A stretch of DNA of 64,000 bases from positions 62,001-126,000 of the forward strand of contig JQKK01000011.1 in NCBI GenBank assembly GCA_000746015.1, read 5' to 3'. Below are positions 25,853 to 34,446 of the stretch, one piece after another. The stretch is from Lachnospiraceae bacterium MA2020 (GTDB taxonomy: Bacteria > Bacillota > Clostridia > Lachnospirales > Lachnospiraceae). The notes under the pieces were generated by a model that worked only from the letters and a program-made list of their open reading frames with translations, ran no database searches and had not been told where the DNA came from. The number at the start of each line of letters is the position of its first letter. Positions within the stretch are counted from its first letter, which is position 1. Position numbers and translations under genes: made by a program.

Positions 25853-27022
25853 ATGGTTTCGTTTAATCTTGGAGAGGCTATTAAAAAATACACCATGGTA
25901 ATCGCCCTGGTGGTAATAATCGGAATATTTTATGTAGGAACACATGGAACGATACTTCTTCCGCAGAATATCAATAACCTTCTGTCACAGAATGCATATG
26001 TGTTTATCCTGGCAACAGGTATGCTCATGTGTATACTGACAGGCGGTAATATCGATCTTTCTGTTGGATCAGTTGTATGTTTTGTGGGCGGTGTCGGAGC
26101 TGTAATGATGAGCAAGGGACTCAATGTATGGGTTACAGTCATATCTATGCTTATCGTAGGAACACTGGTAGGAGCATGGCAGGCATTCTGGGTAGCATAT
26201 ATCAATGTGCCTCCATTTATCGCAACACTTGCAGGTATGTATGCCTTCCGTGGACTTTCAAACGTAGTGCTTAACGGCTACGCAGTTTCGATCTCAAATA
26301 AGACATACTTAAATGTATTTGGCGGCGGTGCTGACTGCTATGTGCCGGATTTCTTTGGCGGCAACGGGATCAATATAACATGTATGGCTGCCGGAATCGC
26401 GGCTGTTGCGATCTATGTTATTAATTCACTGCGTCTTAGAATGTCAGCAGCAAAAAAAGGCTATGAGACAACAAGCGCTGCAGCATTTTATGTAAAGCTT
26501 GTGCTGATCTCAGGCGTGATACTGTTTCTTTCATATAAGCTTGCCGGCTACAAAGGTATCCCTTCATCACTTATATGGATTGTCATTGTAGTTTTGTCAT
26601 ATCACTACTTTACGACCAAGACCAGGATGGGAAGATATCTCTACGCTGTAGGTGGAAATGAAAAAGCCACACAGCTTTCCGGTATCAATGTAAAGCATGT
26701 TTACTTCTTTGCATATACTAACATGGGATTTTTGACAGCTCTGGCCGGCATACTTACAGTAGCCCGTGCGGCAAGTGCTCAGCCAACATACGGACAGTTC
26801 TATGAGATGGATGCGATCGGTGCATGCTTCATTGGTGGTGCCAGCGCATACGGTGGAACCGGATCTGTATTTGGCGCAATCATAGGAGCGCTTCTCATGG
26901 GTGTCATCAACCAGGGTATGTCTATCATGGGTGTCGATGCCAACTACCAGAGAGTTGTAAAAGGTCTCGTTTTGCTCGTTGCTGTAATATTTGACGTAGT
27001 TTCTAAGAGAGAGAAGAAGTGA
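25853..27022 (+). CDS. Sugar ABC permease (GguB/MmsB type), copy 1
   Basis: This 389-residue CUT2 permease has about ten transmembrane segments. Characteristic stretches are LATGMLMCILTGGNIDLSVG, YINVPPFIATLAGMYAFRGL, and near the C terminus MDAIGACFIGGASAYGGTGS. It is 18 bp after the ATPase gene and 18 bp before a paralogous permease gene with nearly the same order of motifs. Such importers usually have one permease acting as homodimer; here the pair may form a heterodimer. Confidence 0.93.
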   Translation: MVSFNLGEAIKKYTMVIALVVIIGIFYVGTHGTILLPQNINNLLSQNAYVFILATGMLMCILTGGNIDLSVGSVVCFVGGVGAVMMSKGLNVWVTVISMLIVGTLVGAWQAFWVAYINVPPFIATLAGMYAFRGLSNVVLNGYAVSISNKTYLNVFGGGADCYVPDFFGGNGINITCMAAGIAAVAIYVINSLRLRMSAAKKGYETTSAAAFYVKLVLISGVILFLSYKLAGYKGIPSSLIWIVIVVLSYHYFTTKTRMGRYLYAVGGNEKATQLSGINVKHVYFFAYTNMGFLTALAGILTVARAASAQPTYGQFYEMDAIGACFIGGASAYGGTGSVFGAIIGALLMGVINQGMSIMGVDANYQRVVKGLVLLVAVIFDVVSKREKK

Positions 27023-27040
27023 GAAAGGGGGATAAGTAAC

Positions 27041-28213
27041 GTGAAAGATAAATTACTTGGAATATTAAAAGAACATACAATGCTTATAGTACTTGTACTT
27101 GTTGTCCTCTTTTTCAACTTTACGACAAAAGGTACGATGCTTCTGCCGAGCCAGTTTAATGCGCTCATTACGCAGAATGCATATGTATATGTGCTTGCAA
27201 CCGGTATGCTGATGTGCATGCTCACAGGTGGAAATATCGATCTCTCCTGCGGTTCATTTGTATGTTTTGTAGGTATAATCGGTGCTAAGGTAATGGTAGA
27301 GATGGGTAAGCCGACTCCTGTAGGTATCCTTGTGATGCTTGCATGCGGCGTGATCTACGGCTGTGTACTCGGCTACGTTATCGCATATATCTGCATCCCA
27401 CCGTGGATCGCAACACTTGCAGGTTTCCTTGGACTCAGAGGATGGGGCGTAGCTCTCATGAAGGGCGCATCAAATATCAGCCCGCTTCCTACAACTTTCT
27501 GCGGTCTGTTTACCGGTAAACTGAATGATATTTTCGGCGGACCGAGATTTGGCGGTGTGCAGTACAACATGACGAGTATTGCTATAGGACTCGTTGCTTC
27601 AGCAATTGTCGTAATCTCGCTCGTAAAGGGCAGAGCAAATAAGGTAAAGAAAGGCTATGCGGCTGATACTATGACAGCAGTTATCACAAAGTCAGTACTT
27701 ATCTGCTTCGTAATCATGCTCTTTGCATATAAGTTTTCGCTTGCAGGCGGTGTGCCGTTTGCACTTATCTGGGTTTCTGTTATCGTGCTTGCATATAGCT
27801 TCATCACTTCCAAAACTGATGTAGGAAGATATTTCTACACCATCGGTGGAAGCTCTGAGGCAACAAGACTTTCAGGTATCGATACAAAGAAGATCATGTT
27901 CATCGCATACTTAAATATGGCAGTGCTTACTGTAATCTCAGCATTTCTCACAATGTCAAGATTCCAGGCAGCAAACTCTACAGCCGGTACAAACTATGAG
28001 ATGGATGCAATCTCTGCCTGCGTAGTCGGCGGCGTCAGCGCATACGGCGGCAGCGGAAGTGTATTTGGAATGATAGTCGGTGCTACACTTATCGGTGTCA
28101 TCAACCTTGGAATGTCACTTATGGGTATCGATGCAAACTGGCAGAAAGTAGTAAAGGGAGGCGTTTTGCTCGGAGCTGTAGTATTTGAGATACTTAATAA
28201 TAAGAAGAAATAA
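27041..28213 (+). CDS. Sugar ABC permease (GguB/MmsB type), copy 2
   Basis: This 390-residue protein is a paralogue of the preceding gene product, with matching blocks LATGMLMCMLTGGNIDLSCG, YICIPPWIATLAGFLGLRGW and MDAISACVVGGVSAYGGSGS. The start codon is GTG at 27041 with AAAGGGGG upstream. The two copies have clearly drifted apart (for example PLPTTFCGLFTGKLNDIFGG here against GGADCYVPDFFGGNG), so the duplication is not recent and both copies are kept. Confidence 0.92.
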   Translation: MKDKLLGILKEHTMLIVLVLVVLFFNFTTKGTMLLPSQFNALITQNAYVYVLATGMLMCMLTGGNIDLSCGSFVCFVGIIGAKVMVEMGKPTPVGILVMLACGVIYGCVLGYVIAYICIPPWIATLAGFLGLRGWGVALMKGASNISPLPTTFCGLFTGKLNDIFGGPRFGGVQYNMTSIAIGLVASAIVVISLVKGRANKVKKGYAADTMTAVITKSVLICFVIMLFAYKFSLAGGVPFALIWVSVIVLAYSFITSKTDVGRYFYTIGGSSEATRLSGIDTKKIMFIAYLNMAVLTVISAFLTMSRFQAANSTAGTNYEMDAISACVVGGVSAYGGSGSVFGMIVGATLIGVINLGMSLMGIDANWQKVVKGGVLLGAVVFEILNNKKK

Positions 28214-28238
28214 GAGTCAGAAAGTATAAATACCATTG

Positions 28239-28265
28239 AAAGCCACTCAGCAATGGGTGGCTTTT
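28239..28265 (+). terminator. Terminator of the ChvE-like operon
   Basis: Stem AAAGCCAC (28239-28246) with GTGGCTTT (28257-28264), 10-base loop, ending in TTTT. Confidence 0.75.
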
Positions 28266-28397
28266 GACATTTCGAAACACTTTTTGTTTTGTGCAATATA
28301 CTTGCTAAAAATAAAAAATGAATAGATACATTTTACGTTAGGTATACATTTTGATGAATAATCTGTAATTTTTTTAGTGAAAAGTTGTAAAATATGT

Positions 28398-28426
28398 TCA
28401 CAATTTAGTACGAGAGTGTTATAATC
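28398..28426 (+). promoter_or_regulatory. glgCD promoter
   Basis: TTCACA (28398-28403), 17-bp spacer ending in TGT, and TATAAT (28421-28426): a near-consensus sigma-A promoter with extended -10. It fires about 170 bases before the glgC start. Confidence 0.75.
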
Positions 28427-28599
28427 GTAGAATAGCAGGGGTTTGCAGATTACTATGCACGTTTTGAAGGACTTTTTGTGCATACAATAGTTTTCTGCGC
28501 GCGGAAGCGCATTGGGGGTTCAATTCCATATAGAGCATCAGTGTGCACCGCGATTACGGCTTAACTTACTATATAACACAACTTTATGAGGTGATGCGA
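28427..28599 (+). other. Long untranslated leader of glgCD
   Basis: About 165 bases separate the promoter from the glgC start. They contain TATGCAC...GTGCATA pairing around 28453-28484, a GCGC-GGAA-GCGC hairpin near 28498-28509 and an 11-codon ORF (ATG at 28455). No known riboswitch class was recognised. The gap 28266-28397 upstream is AT-rich and shows nothing further. Confidence 0.4.
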
Positions 28600-29874
28600 A
28601 TGATTAAGAAAGAGATGATCGCCATGCTTCTAGCTGGAGGGCAGGGAAGCAGACTTGGCGTTCTGACGACCCGAATGGCAAAACCGGCCGTATCGTTTGG
28701 AGGGAAGTATAGAATAATCGACTTTCCGCTGAGCAACTGTATCAATTCAGGTGTTGATACAGTAGGCGTATTGACGCAGTACCAGCCACTTAAGCTTAAT
28801 TCTCACATCGGAATAGGTATACCGTGGGATCTCGACAGAAATGTCGGAGGTGTATCGGTACTTCCACCATATGAGAAGAGCACAGACAGTGAGTGGTATA
28901 CTGGCACGGCTAATGCTATCTTACAGAACTTAGAGTACATGGAGAGCTACAATCCTGATTATGTACTCATTCTTTCTGGAGACCACATTTACAAAATGGA
29001 TTATGAGGTTATGCTCGATTTCCACAAGGCGAACGGAGCTGCAGTTACTATTGCTGCAATGCCGGTGCCTATGGAGGAGGCAAGCCGCTTTGGTATCGTT
29101 ATCACAGACGAAAACCGAAGGATTCAGGAATTTGAAGAGAAGCCTGCGAAGCCAAGGAGCAACCTTGCTTCAATGGGTATTTACATCTTCTCCTGGAAGG
29201 TGCTTAAAGAAGCGCTGCTTGCAAACTCTGATCAGGAAGGACTTGACTTTGGTAAGCATGTAATTCCGTATCTTCACGAAAGAGGCGAGAAGATGTATGC
29301 CTTTGAGTTTAACGGATACTGGAAGGATGTTGGAACACTCAATTCATATTGGGAAGCCAACATGGAGCTTATCGATATCATTCCGGAGTTTAATCTTTAC
29401 GAAGAATATTGGAGAATCTTTACCAAGAGTGAGAATCTTCCGCCACAGTACATCGCAGACAGCTCTGCTATCGAGAAGAGTATCATCGGAGAGGGCTCTG
29501 AAGTTTATGGCGAGGTCAAAAGCTCAGTACTTGGCTGCGGCGTGACCATAGGCAAGGGCAGCGTTATCAGAGACTCTATAATTATGAATAATGCCGTCAT
29601 CGGAAATGATTGTGTAATAGACAAGGCGATCATTGCTGAGGGCGCTCGTATAGGAAATAAAGTTACACTTGGCGCCGGTGAAGAGGTTGAAAATGACACA
29701 AAGCCTCAGATCTACAATCATGGTATAGTTACCATCGGTGAGAATTCTGACATTCCATCAGGTCTTACCGTAGGCAAGAATACGGTTCTTGCAGGGGAAT
29801 TTGAGCTCGGAGAGTTTGAGGGCGCAACAGTTCCTTCCGGAAAATCTTTGATCAAGGCAGGTGGCAGACCATGA
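28600..29874 (+). CDS. glgC: Glucose-1-phosphate adenylyltransferase, catalytic subunit
   Basis: This 424-residue enzyme makes ADP-glucose from glucose 1-phosphate and ATP, the committed step of glycogen synthesis. It has the nucleotide-binding [49 protein letters not shown] (metal Asp), [10 protein letters not shown] (sugar-phosphate Lys) and a C-terminal left-handed beta-helix with hexapeptide repeats from about residue 290. I start at ATG 28600 because GAGGTGATG lies just upstream; the frame extends 19 codons further without a ribosome site. Its stop overlaps glgD by four bases. Confidence 0.95.
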   Translation: MIKKEMIAMLLAGGQGSRLGVLTTRMAKPAVSFGGKYRIIDFPLSNCINSGVDTVGVLTQYQPLKLNSHIGIGIPWDLDRNVGGVSVLPPYEKSTDSEWYTGTANAILQNLEYMESYNPDYVLILSGDHIYKMDYEVMLDFHKANGAAVTIAAMPVPMEEASRFGIVITDENRRIQEFEEKPAKPRSNLASMGIYIFSWKVLKEALLANSDQEGLDFGKHVIPYLHERGEKMYAFEFNGYWKDVGTLNSYWEANMELIDIIPEFNLYEEYWRIFTKSENLPPQYIADSSAIEKSIIGEGSEVYGEVKSSVLGCGVTIGKGSVIRDSIIMNNAVIGNDCVIDKAIIAEGARIGNKVTLGAGEEVENDTKPQIYNHGIVTIGENSDIPSGLTVGKNTVLAGEFELGEFEGATVPSGKSLIKAGGRP

Positions 29875-30989
29875 GGGCTATAGGAATAATACTGGCAGGT
29901 GGTAACAATCACCGAATGAAAGAACTTTCCAGAAAGCGTGCTATTGCGGCTATGCCGATCGCCGGCAGCTATAGAAGCATCGACTTTGCACTGAGCAACA
30001 TGACAAACTCACATATTCAGAAGGTTGCTGTTTTCACTCAGTACAATGCAAGAAGCTTAAATCAGCACTTAAGTTCATCAAAATGGTGGGACTTTGGACG
30101 TAAGCAGGGCGGACTTTATGTATTTACACCGTCCATTACTCAGGACAATAACCTTTGGTACCGCGGTACCGCAGATGCTATATATCAGAATCTTTCATAT
30201 CTTAAGGACAGTCATGAGCCTTATGTAATCATCACATCAGGTGACGGCGTATATAAGCTCGACTACAATAAAGTCCTTGAGTATCACATCAAGAAAAAGG
30301 CTGATATCACAGTTGTCTGCAAGGAGATGGGACAGGAAGAAAACGTTGATCGTTTCGGAGTTGTCCGCATGAATGAGGAGTCAAGGATCATAGACTTTGA
30401 AGAAAAGCCTATCCTTGCAAAGACAAACATTGTATCCTGCGGAATCTACATTATCCGCCGTCGACAGCTCATCGAGCTTATCGAGAAGTGCGCAGAAGAA
30501 GACAGACATGACTTTGTAAGCGACATCATCATAAGATACAGAAGCCAAAAGAGGATTTACGGCTACAAGATGACTGACTACTGGAGAAATGTGGCAACCG
30601 TTGATGATTATTTCAAGACAAATATGGATTTCCTCAAACCGGAAGTGAGAAATTACTTCTTTAAGGAATATCCGGATGTGTATTCAAAGGTTGATGATAT
30701 GCCGCCGGCTAAGTATAACGTTGGCGCAAATCTTTCAAACAGCCTTGTATCTTCGGGAAGTATCATAAACGGTACAGTTCAGGACTCAGTATTATTTAAG
30801 AAAGTATTCGTAGGCAACAATTGCTTTATCAAGAATTCAATCATCTTAAATGATGTATATATTGGGGATAATACACATATTGAGAATTGTATTGTTGAAA
30901 GCCACGGTACTATCAGAGCAAATTCCTACTACAAAGGTGAGGATGGCATCCAGATTGTAGTGGAAAAAAATGATAGATACGTGTTGTGA
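29871..30989 (+). CDS. glgD: Glycogen biosynthesis protein GlgD
   Basis: This 372-residue homologue of GlgC acts as its regulatory partner in Firmicutes. It keeps the fold ([52 protein letters not shown], beta-helix at the C terminus). The pyrophosphorylase GxGxRL loop is replaced by [10 protein letters not shown], and the metal-site SGDHIY reads [11 protein letters not shown]. In studied Bacillus/Geobacillus pairs GlgD alone has little activity but raises that of GlgC. The gene ends inside the left arm of the foldable element at 30983-31159. Confidence 0.95.
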   Translation: MRAIGIILAGGNNHRMKELSRKRAIAAMPIAGSYRSIDFALSNMTNSHIQKVAVFTQYNARSLNQHLSSSKWWDFGRKQGGLYVFTPSITQDNNLWYRGTADAIYQNLSYLKDSHEPYVIITSGDGVYKLDYNKVLEYHIKKKADITVVCKEMGQEENVDRFGVVRMNEESRIIDFEEKPILAKTNIVSCGIYIIRRRQLIELIEKCAEEDRHDFVSDIIIRYRSQKRIYGYKMTDYWRNVATVDDYFKTNMDFLKPEVRNYFFKEYPDVYSKVDDMPPAKYNVGANLSNSLVSSGSIINGTVQDSVLFKKVFVGNNCFIKNSIILNDVYIGDNTHIENCIVESHGTIRANSYYKGEDGIQIVVEKNDRYVL

Positions 30990-31159
30990 TACTAGTGCCG
31001 AAAGTCAAGCCGCGGTTGTGCTTGCACATATAGCGGATTGACCTTATGGCACGAACAGTCATGAGGAAGAAGCAATTTGCGAAGCAAATTAGCGGAATCC
31101 GAATGACTGTAGGATTGCGGGAGCTGCGCAGCAGCGAAGCAATCCGTAAGTATCACAAC
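30983..31159 (+). other. 177-bp branched foldable element at the end of glgD
   Basis: An 11-bp perfect outer stem (30983-30993 with 31149-31159) encloses three further hairpins. The first is 30995-30999/31048-31052 with inner 31004-31008/31038-31042, 31010-31013/31033-31036 and 31017-31021/31024-31028. The second is 31055-31062/31103-31110 with inner AATTTGC-GAA-GCAAATT at 31074-31090. The third is 31112-31118/31139-31145 with inner GCTGCGCAGC at 31123-31132. The element could be a structured RNA (3' UTR or small RNA), or a mobile palindromic element that landed at the glgD stop. No known family is recognised. Confidence 0.6.
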
Positions 31160-31175
31160 AACATAAATAAGGTCA

Positions 31176-31193
31176 AAAGAGCTCACGCTCTTT
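31176..31193 (+). other. Short hairpin before spoVG
   Basis: AAAGAGC (31176-31182) pairs with GCTCTTT (31187-31193) around TCAC. The T-run is only three bases, so it is at best a weak terminator for the foldable element or glgCD. Confidence 0.4.
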
Positions 31194-31242
31194 AGATAAA
31201 CTAATATAACACTATAACACTAATCCATAGGGGGATGGGGAC

Positions 31243-31557
31243 ATGATGGAAATTACTGACGTAAGAGTAAGAAGACTTACAAACACAGGCAAGATGAGAG
31301 CACTTGTATCGGTTACACTTGATGATGTTTTTGTTGTACACGATATCAAGATCATCGAGGGAGAGAAGGGACTCTTTATTGCAATGCCAAGCCGCAAGGC
31401 ATCTGACGGAGTGTTTAGGGATATTGCACATCCTATCAACACTGAGACAAGGACAAAGATGCAGAATCTTATCCTTGAGCGTTATCAGCAGTCACTTACC
31501 GAGCCGATCGAGGAGGTAACTGCTACTGAGGCTGCTCCGGAAGCCGCATTGGTATAA
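31243..31557 (+). CDS. spoVG: SpoVG family regulator
   Basis: This 104-residue protein is a SpoVG homologue, a small nucleic-acid-binding regulator found in sporulating and non-sporulating Firmicutes. In them it affects septation, capsule and virulence genes. The family block is complete: [60 protein letters not shown] and [15 protein letters not shown]. Two ATG codons (31243, 31246) follow a GGGATGGGG ribosome site. It stands alone, with a terminator 18 bases after its stop. Confidence 0.95.
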   Translation: MMEITDVRVRRLTNTGKMRALVSVTLDDVFVVHDIKIIEGEKGLFIAMPSRKASDGVFRDIAHPINTETRTKMQNLILERYQQSLTEPIEEVTATEAAPEAALV

Positions 31558-31574
31558 TCTGTTATCATGTAATG

Positions 31575-31612
31575 AAACCCCCGCAGACTTTAATGGTCTG
31601 TGGGGGTTTACT
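31575..31612 (+). terminator. spoVG terminator
   Basis: A 14-bp stem with one wobble (31575-31588 with 31596-31609) holding five G-C pairs next to AAA/TTT; the trailing T-run is short. Confidence 0.75.
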
Positions 31613-31650
31613 GTTGCACAAAATCATTATATAGTAAACGAAAAAGGGAG

Positions 31651-31750
31651 AGCCGCCCGGATGACCGGACGGCTGGAAGTATGAAAAAAGGGATTTATTT
31701 ATCAAAAATTGAATGGAGGCTGTGTGCACCTTCATAAGATTTTTGATAAA
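31651..31750 (+). other. Structured leader region of proC
   Basis: Two hairpins lie here. The first pairs AGCCGCCCGG (31651-31660) with CCGGACGGCT (31665-31674), one wobble. The second has a perfect 12-bp outer stem (31698-31709 with 31739-31750) and an inner 7-bp stem (31713-31719 with 31729-31735). An 18-codon ORF (31681-31737, MKKGIYLSKIEWRLCAPS) overlaps the second hairpin. Neither ends in a T-run. They look like leader regulation of proC, but no known class was recognised. Confidence 0.45.
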
Positions 31751-31822
31751 CTAATCATAGCAACCTGTTGTGAAGAAACAAAGTAGTGATTGTGGCTAAT
31801 ATGTGAAAAGGAGCTTAATTTT

Positions 31823-32617
31823 ATGCGGATTGGATTCATTGGAACAGGTAACATGGCAAGTGCTATCATAGGAGGTATCCTTGAAAAAGGGATAGTGAGC
31901 GCTGATAATATCATCAGTTCTGACAAGAATGAACCACAGAGAAAAGCAGTAGAGGAAAAGTATCATATCCATACTACCGGCGATAACTGCGAAGCTGTGA
32001 GAGAAAGTGATATTTTGTTTTTATGTGTAAAGCCTCAGATGATCGCTGATGTAGTAAATGAGATAAGCGGTGAAGTAAAAGATGACCAGCTTTTGATCTC
32101 TATAGTTGCCGGCAAATCTCTTGACTGGTACTATGAAGCTTTTGGCAGAAATATAAGACTTATCAGGACTATGCCAAATACTCCGGCACTTGTTGGTGAA
32201 GCTATGATCGCGGCAGTTATCGGTAAGGGAGTAAGTGATGCGCAAAAAGATGATGCACTTAAGCTCCTTGCTGCATGCGGACAGGTTGAAGTAGTGGGTG
32301 AAAACCTGATGGATGCTGTAGTTGCGGTAAGCGGAAGCTCACCTGCTTATGTATTCATGCTCATAGAGGCAATGGCAGATGCCGCGGTCAGCGAAGGCAT
32401 GCCAAGGGCACAGGCATATAAGTTTGCTTCACAGGCAGTACTCGGAAGTGCAAAGATGGCACTTACACTCGGTAAACATCCGGGAGAGCTTAAAGATATG
32501 GTATGCTCACCTGCCGGAACAACTATCGAGGCAGTAAGGGTACTTGAGAATCTTGGCTTCAGAAGCAGCATCATAGAAGCAATGAAAGCATGTGCTGAAG
32601 TCAACAGAAATTTATAA
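31823..32617 (+). CDS. proC: Pyrroline-5-carboxylate reductase
   Basis: This 264-residue enzyme reduces 1-pyrroline-5-carboxylate to proline with NAD(P)H. It has the N-terminal Rossmann motif MRIGFIGTGNMASAIIGG, IRTMPNTPALVGEAM, and the C-terminal signature with SGSSPAYVFMLIEAMADAAV and MVCSPAGTTIEAVRVLEN. ATG 31823 is preceded by AAGGAG at a good distance; an in-frame ATG 33 bases upstream lacks one. No other proline gene is nearby. Confidence 0.96.
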   Translation: MRIGFIGTGNMASAIIGGILEKGIVSADNIISSDKNEPQRKAVEEKYHIHTTGDNCEAVRESDILFLCVKPQMIADVVNEISGEVKDDQLLISIVAGKSLDWYYEAFGRNIRLIRTMPNTPALVGEAMIAAVIGKGVSDAQKDDALKLLAACGQVEVVGENLMDAVVAVSGSSPAYVFMLIEAMADAAVSEGMPRAQAYKFASQAVLGSAKMALTLGKHPGELKDMVCSPAGTTIEAVRVLENLGFRSSIIEAMKACAEVNRNL

Positions 32618-32641
32618 TAGATTTATAAGATGCTTGAATTC

Positions 32642-32670
32642 TTGGACTTTCGGGGCATTTATGATATAAT
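32642..32670 (+). promoter_or_regulatory. Phosphoglucomutase promoter
   Basis: TTGGAC (32642-32647), 17-bp spacer ending in TGA, TATAAT (32665-32670): a strong extended -10 promoter 43 bp before the start codon. Confidence 0.75.
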
Positions 32671-32712
32671 GTAGGTTGCATTATAATTGATACATATCGA
32701 GGAGGTTATGTA

Positions 32713-34443
32713 ATGGAAGATTTTCAGAAGAAATATGAGTATTGGCTCGCCGATCCTTATTTTGATGACGAGACAAAAGCCGAGCTCAAGGCTATTGAAG
32801 GAAACAAGACAGAGATAGAGGATCGTTTCTATAAGGATCTTGAGTTTGGTACAGGCGGACTTAGAGGCGTTATTGGCGCTGGTTCTAACCGCATGAACAT
32901 TTATACAGTAAGAAAGGCAACACAGGGACTTGCAAACTATATCCTTAAAGAGGGTACACAGGATAAGGGCGTTGCGATCGCTTATGACTGCCGTAGAATG
33001 TCACCAGAGTTCGCTGATATCGCAGCACTCTGCCTTAATGCAAACGGTATCAAGGCTTATGTCTTTGATGCACTCAGACCTACACCGGAGCTTTCATTTG
33101 CACTTAGAGAGCTTCACTGCACAGCAGGTATTGTAGTTACAGCAAGCCACAATCCGCCTGAGTACAATGGCTACAAGGTATATTGGGAGGATGGCGCACA
33201 GATTACATCTCCTCGTGATACAGATATCATTAATGAAGTTGCAGCTGTAAAAGAGTACAGCGATGCAAAGACAATGGACAAGGATGAGGCTATTAAGGCT
33301 GGTCTTTACAATGTTATCGGTAAAGAGATCGATGACAAGTACATGGCTGAGCTTAAGAAGCAGATCATCCATCCTGAAGTCATCAAGGAAGTTGCAGACG
33401 ATATCAAGATCGTTTACACACCATTCCACGGCACAGGTAACGTACCTGTAAGAAGGATCCTTTCTGAGCTTGGATTCAAGAATGTATATATCGTTCCTGA
33501 GCAGGAGCTTCCGGATCCTGACTTTACAACTCTTGAGTATCCTAACCCAGAGGATCCTAAGGCATTTGAGCTTGCACTCAAGCTTGCCAAGGAAAAGGAT
33601 GCAGACATCGTTCTTGCTACAGATCCTGATGCAGACCGTCTTGGAATTTATGCTAAGGATACAGCTACAGGCGAGTACATGAGCTTCACAGGCAACATGT
33701 CTGGTATGCTTATCGCTGAGTACCGTATCAGAGAGCTCGCTGCTATGGGCAAGCTTCCTGCAAACGGAGCACTTATCAAGACTATCGTATCTTCAAACCT
33801 TGCAGATCCTATCGCTGAGGAGTACAAGCTTAAGCTTATCGAAGTTCTTACAGGCTTCAAGTACATCGGTGAGCAGATCAAGTGGTTCGAGGAGAATCAT
33901 ACAAACGAGTACGTATTCGGCTATGAGGAGTCATATGGCTGTCTCGTAGGTACACATGCTCGTGATAAGGACGCTGTAGTTGCTGTTATGTGTCTTGCAG
34001 AAGTTGCTGCATGGTGCAAGAAGAACGGCATCACAGTATGGGATCAGATGCTCAACATCTACAAGAAGTATGGCTACTACAGAGAAGGTATCCACACAGT
34101 TACACTTAAGGGTGTTGACGGTGCTGCCCAGATCAAGGGTATCATGGACAGGATCAGACAGAATCCTCCAAAGGAGTTTGCCGGACTTAAGGTTAAGGAG
34201 TATCGTGATTACAAGGCTGATAAGGCTGTTGATCTTGAGAGCGGAGCAGAGAAGAAGACAGGTCTTCCTGAGTCAAACGTTCTTTACTTCGATCTTGAGA
34301 ACAATTCATGGTGCTGTGTTCGTCCTTCAGGTACAGAGCCAAAGATCAAGTTCTACATGGGCGTAAAGGGCACAAGCCTTGAGGATTCAGCTGCTAAGCT
34401 TGAAGAGCTCAGAGACGATGTAGTTAAGAAGTTAGCTGAATAA
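32713..34443 (+). CDS. Phosphoglucomutase/phosphomannomutase
   Basis: This 576-residue alpha-D-phosphohexomutase interconverts glucose 6-phosphate and glucose 1-phosphate (possibly the mannose forms too). It has the phosphoserine loop TASHNPPEYNGYKVYWEDGA, the metal loop ATDPDADRLGIYAKD, the sugar loop VFGYEESYGCLVG and the C-terminal phosphate-binding RPSGTEPKIKFYMG. It supplies glucose 1-phosphate to GlgC upstream and to sugar-nucleotide synthesis for the polysaccharide cluster downstream. GGAGG precedes the ATG. Confidence 0.95.
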   Translation: MEDFQKKYEYWLADPYFDDETKAELKAIEGNKTEIEDRFYKDLEFGTGGLRGVIGAGSNRMNIYTVRKATQGLANYILKEGTQDKGVAIAYDCRRMSPEFADIAALCLNANGIKAYVFDALRPTPELSFALRELHCTAGIVVTASHNPPEYNGYKVYWEDGAQITSPRDTDIINEVAAVKEYSDAKTMDKDEAIKAGLYNVIGKEIDDKYMAELKKQIIHPEVIKEVADDIKIVYTPFHGTGNVPVRRILSELGFKNVYIVPEQELPDPDFTTLEYPNPEDPKAFELALKLAKEKDADIVLATDPDADRLGIYAKDTATGEYMSFTGNMSGMLIAEYRIRELAAMGKLPANGALIKTIVSSNLADPIAEEYKLKLIEVLTGFKYIGEQIKWFEENHTNEYVFGYEESYGCLVGTHARDKDAVVAVMCLAEVAAWCKKNGITVWDQMLNIYKKYGYYREGIHTVTLKGVDGAAQIKGIMDRIRQNPPKEFAGLKVKEYRDYKADKAVDLESGAEKKTGLPESNVLYFDLENNSWCCVRPSGTEPKIKFYMGVKGTSLEDSAAKLEELRDDVVKKLAE

Positions 34444-34446
34444 GCG

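Noticed and set aside
28500-28550. tRNA-like GGTTCAATTCC (T-arm-like) in the glgC leader
   Set aside because: No matching acceptor stem, D arm or anticodon arm can be formed around it.
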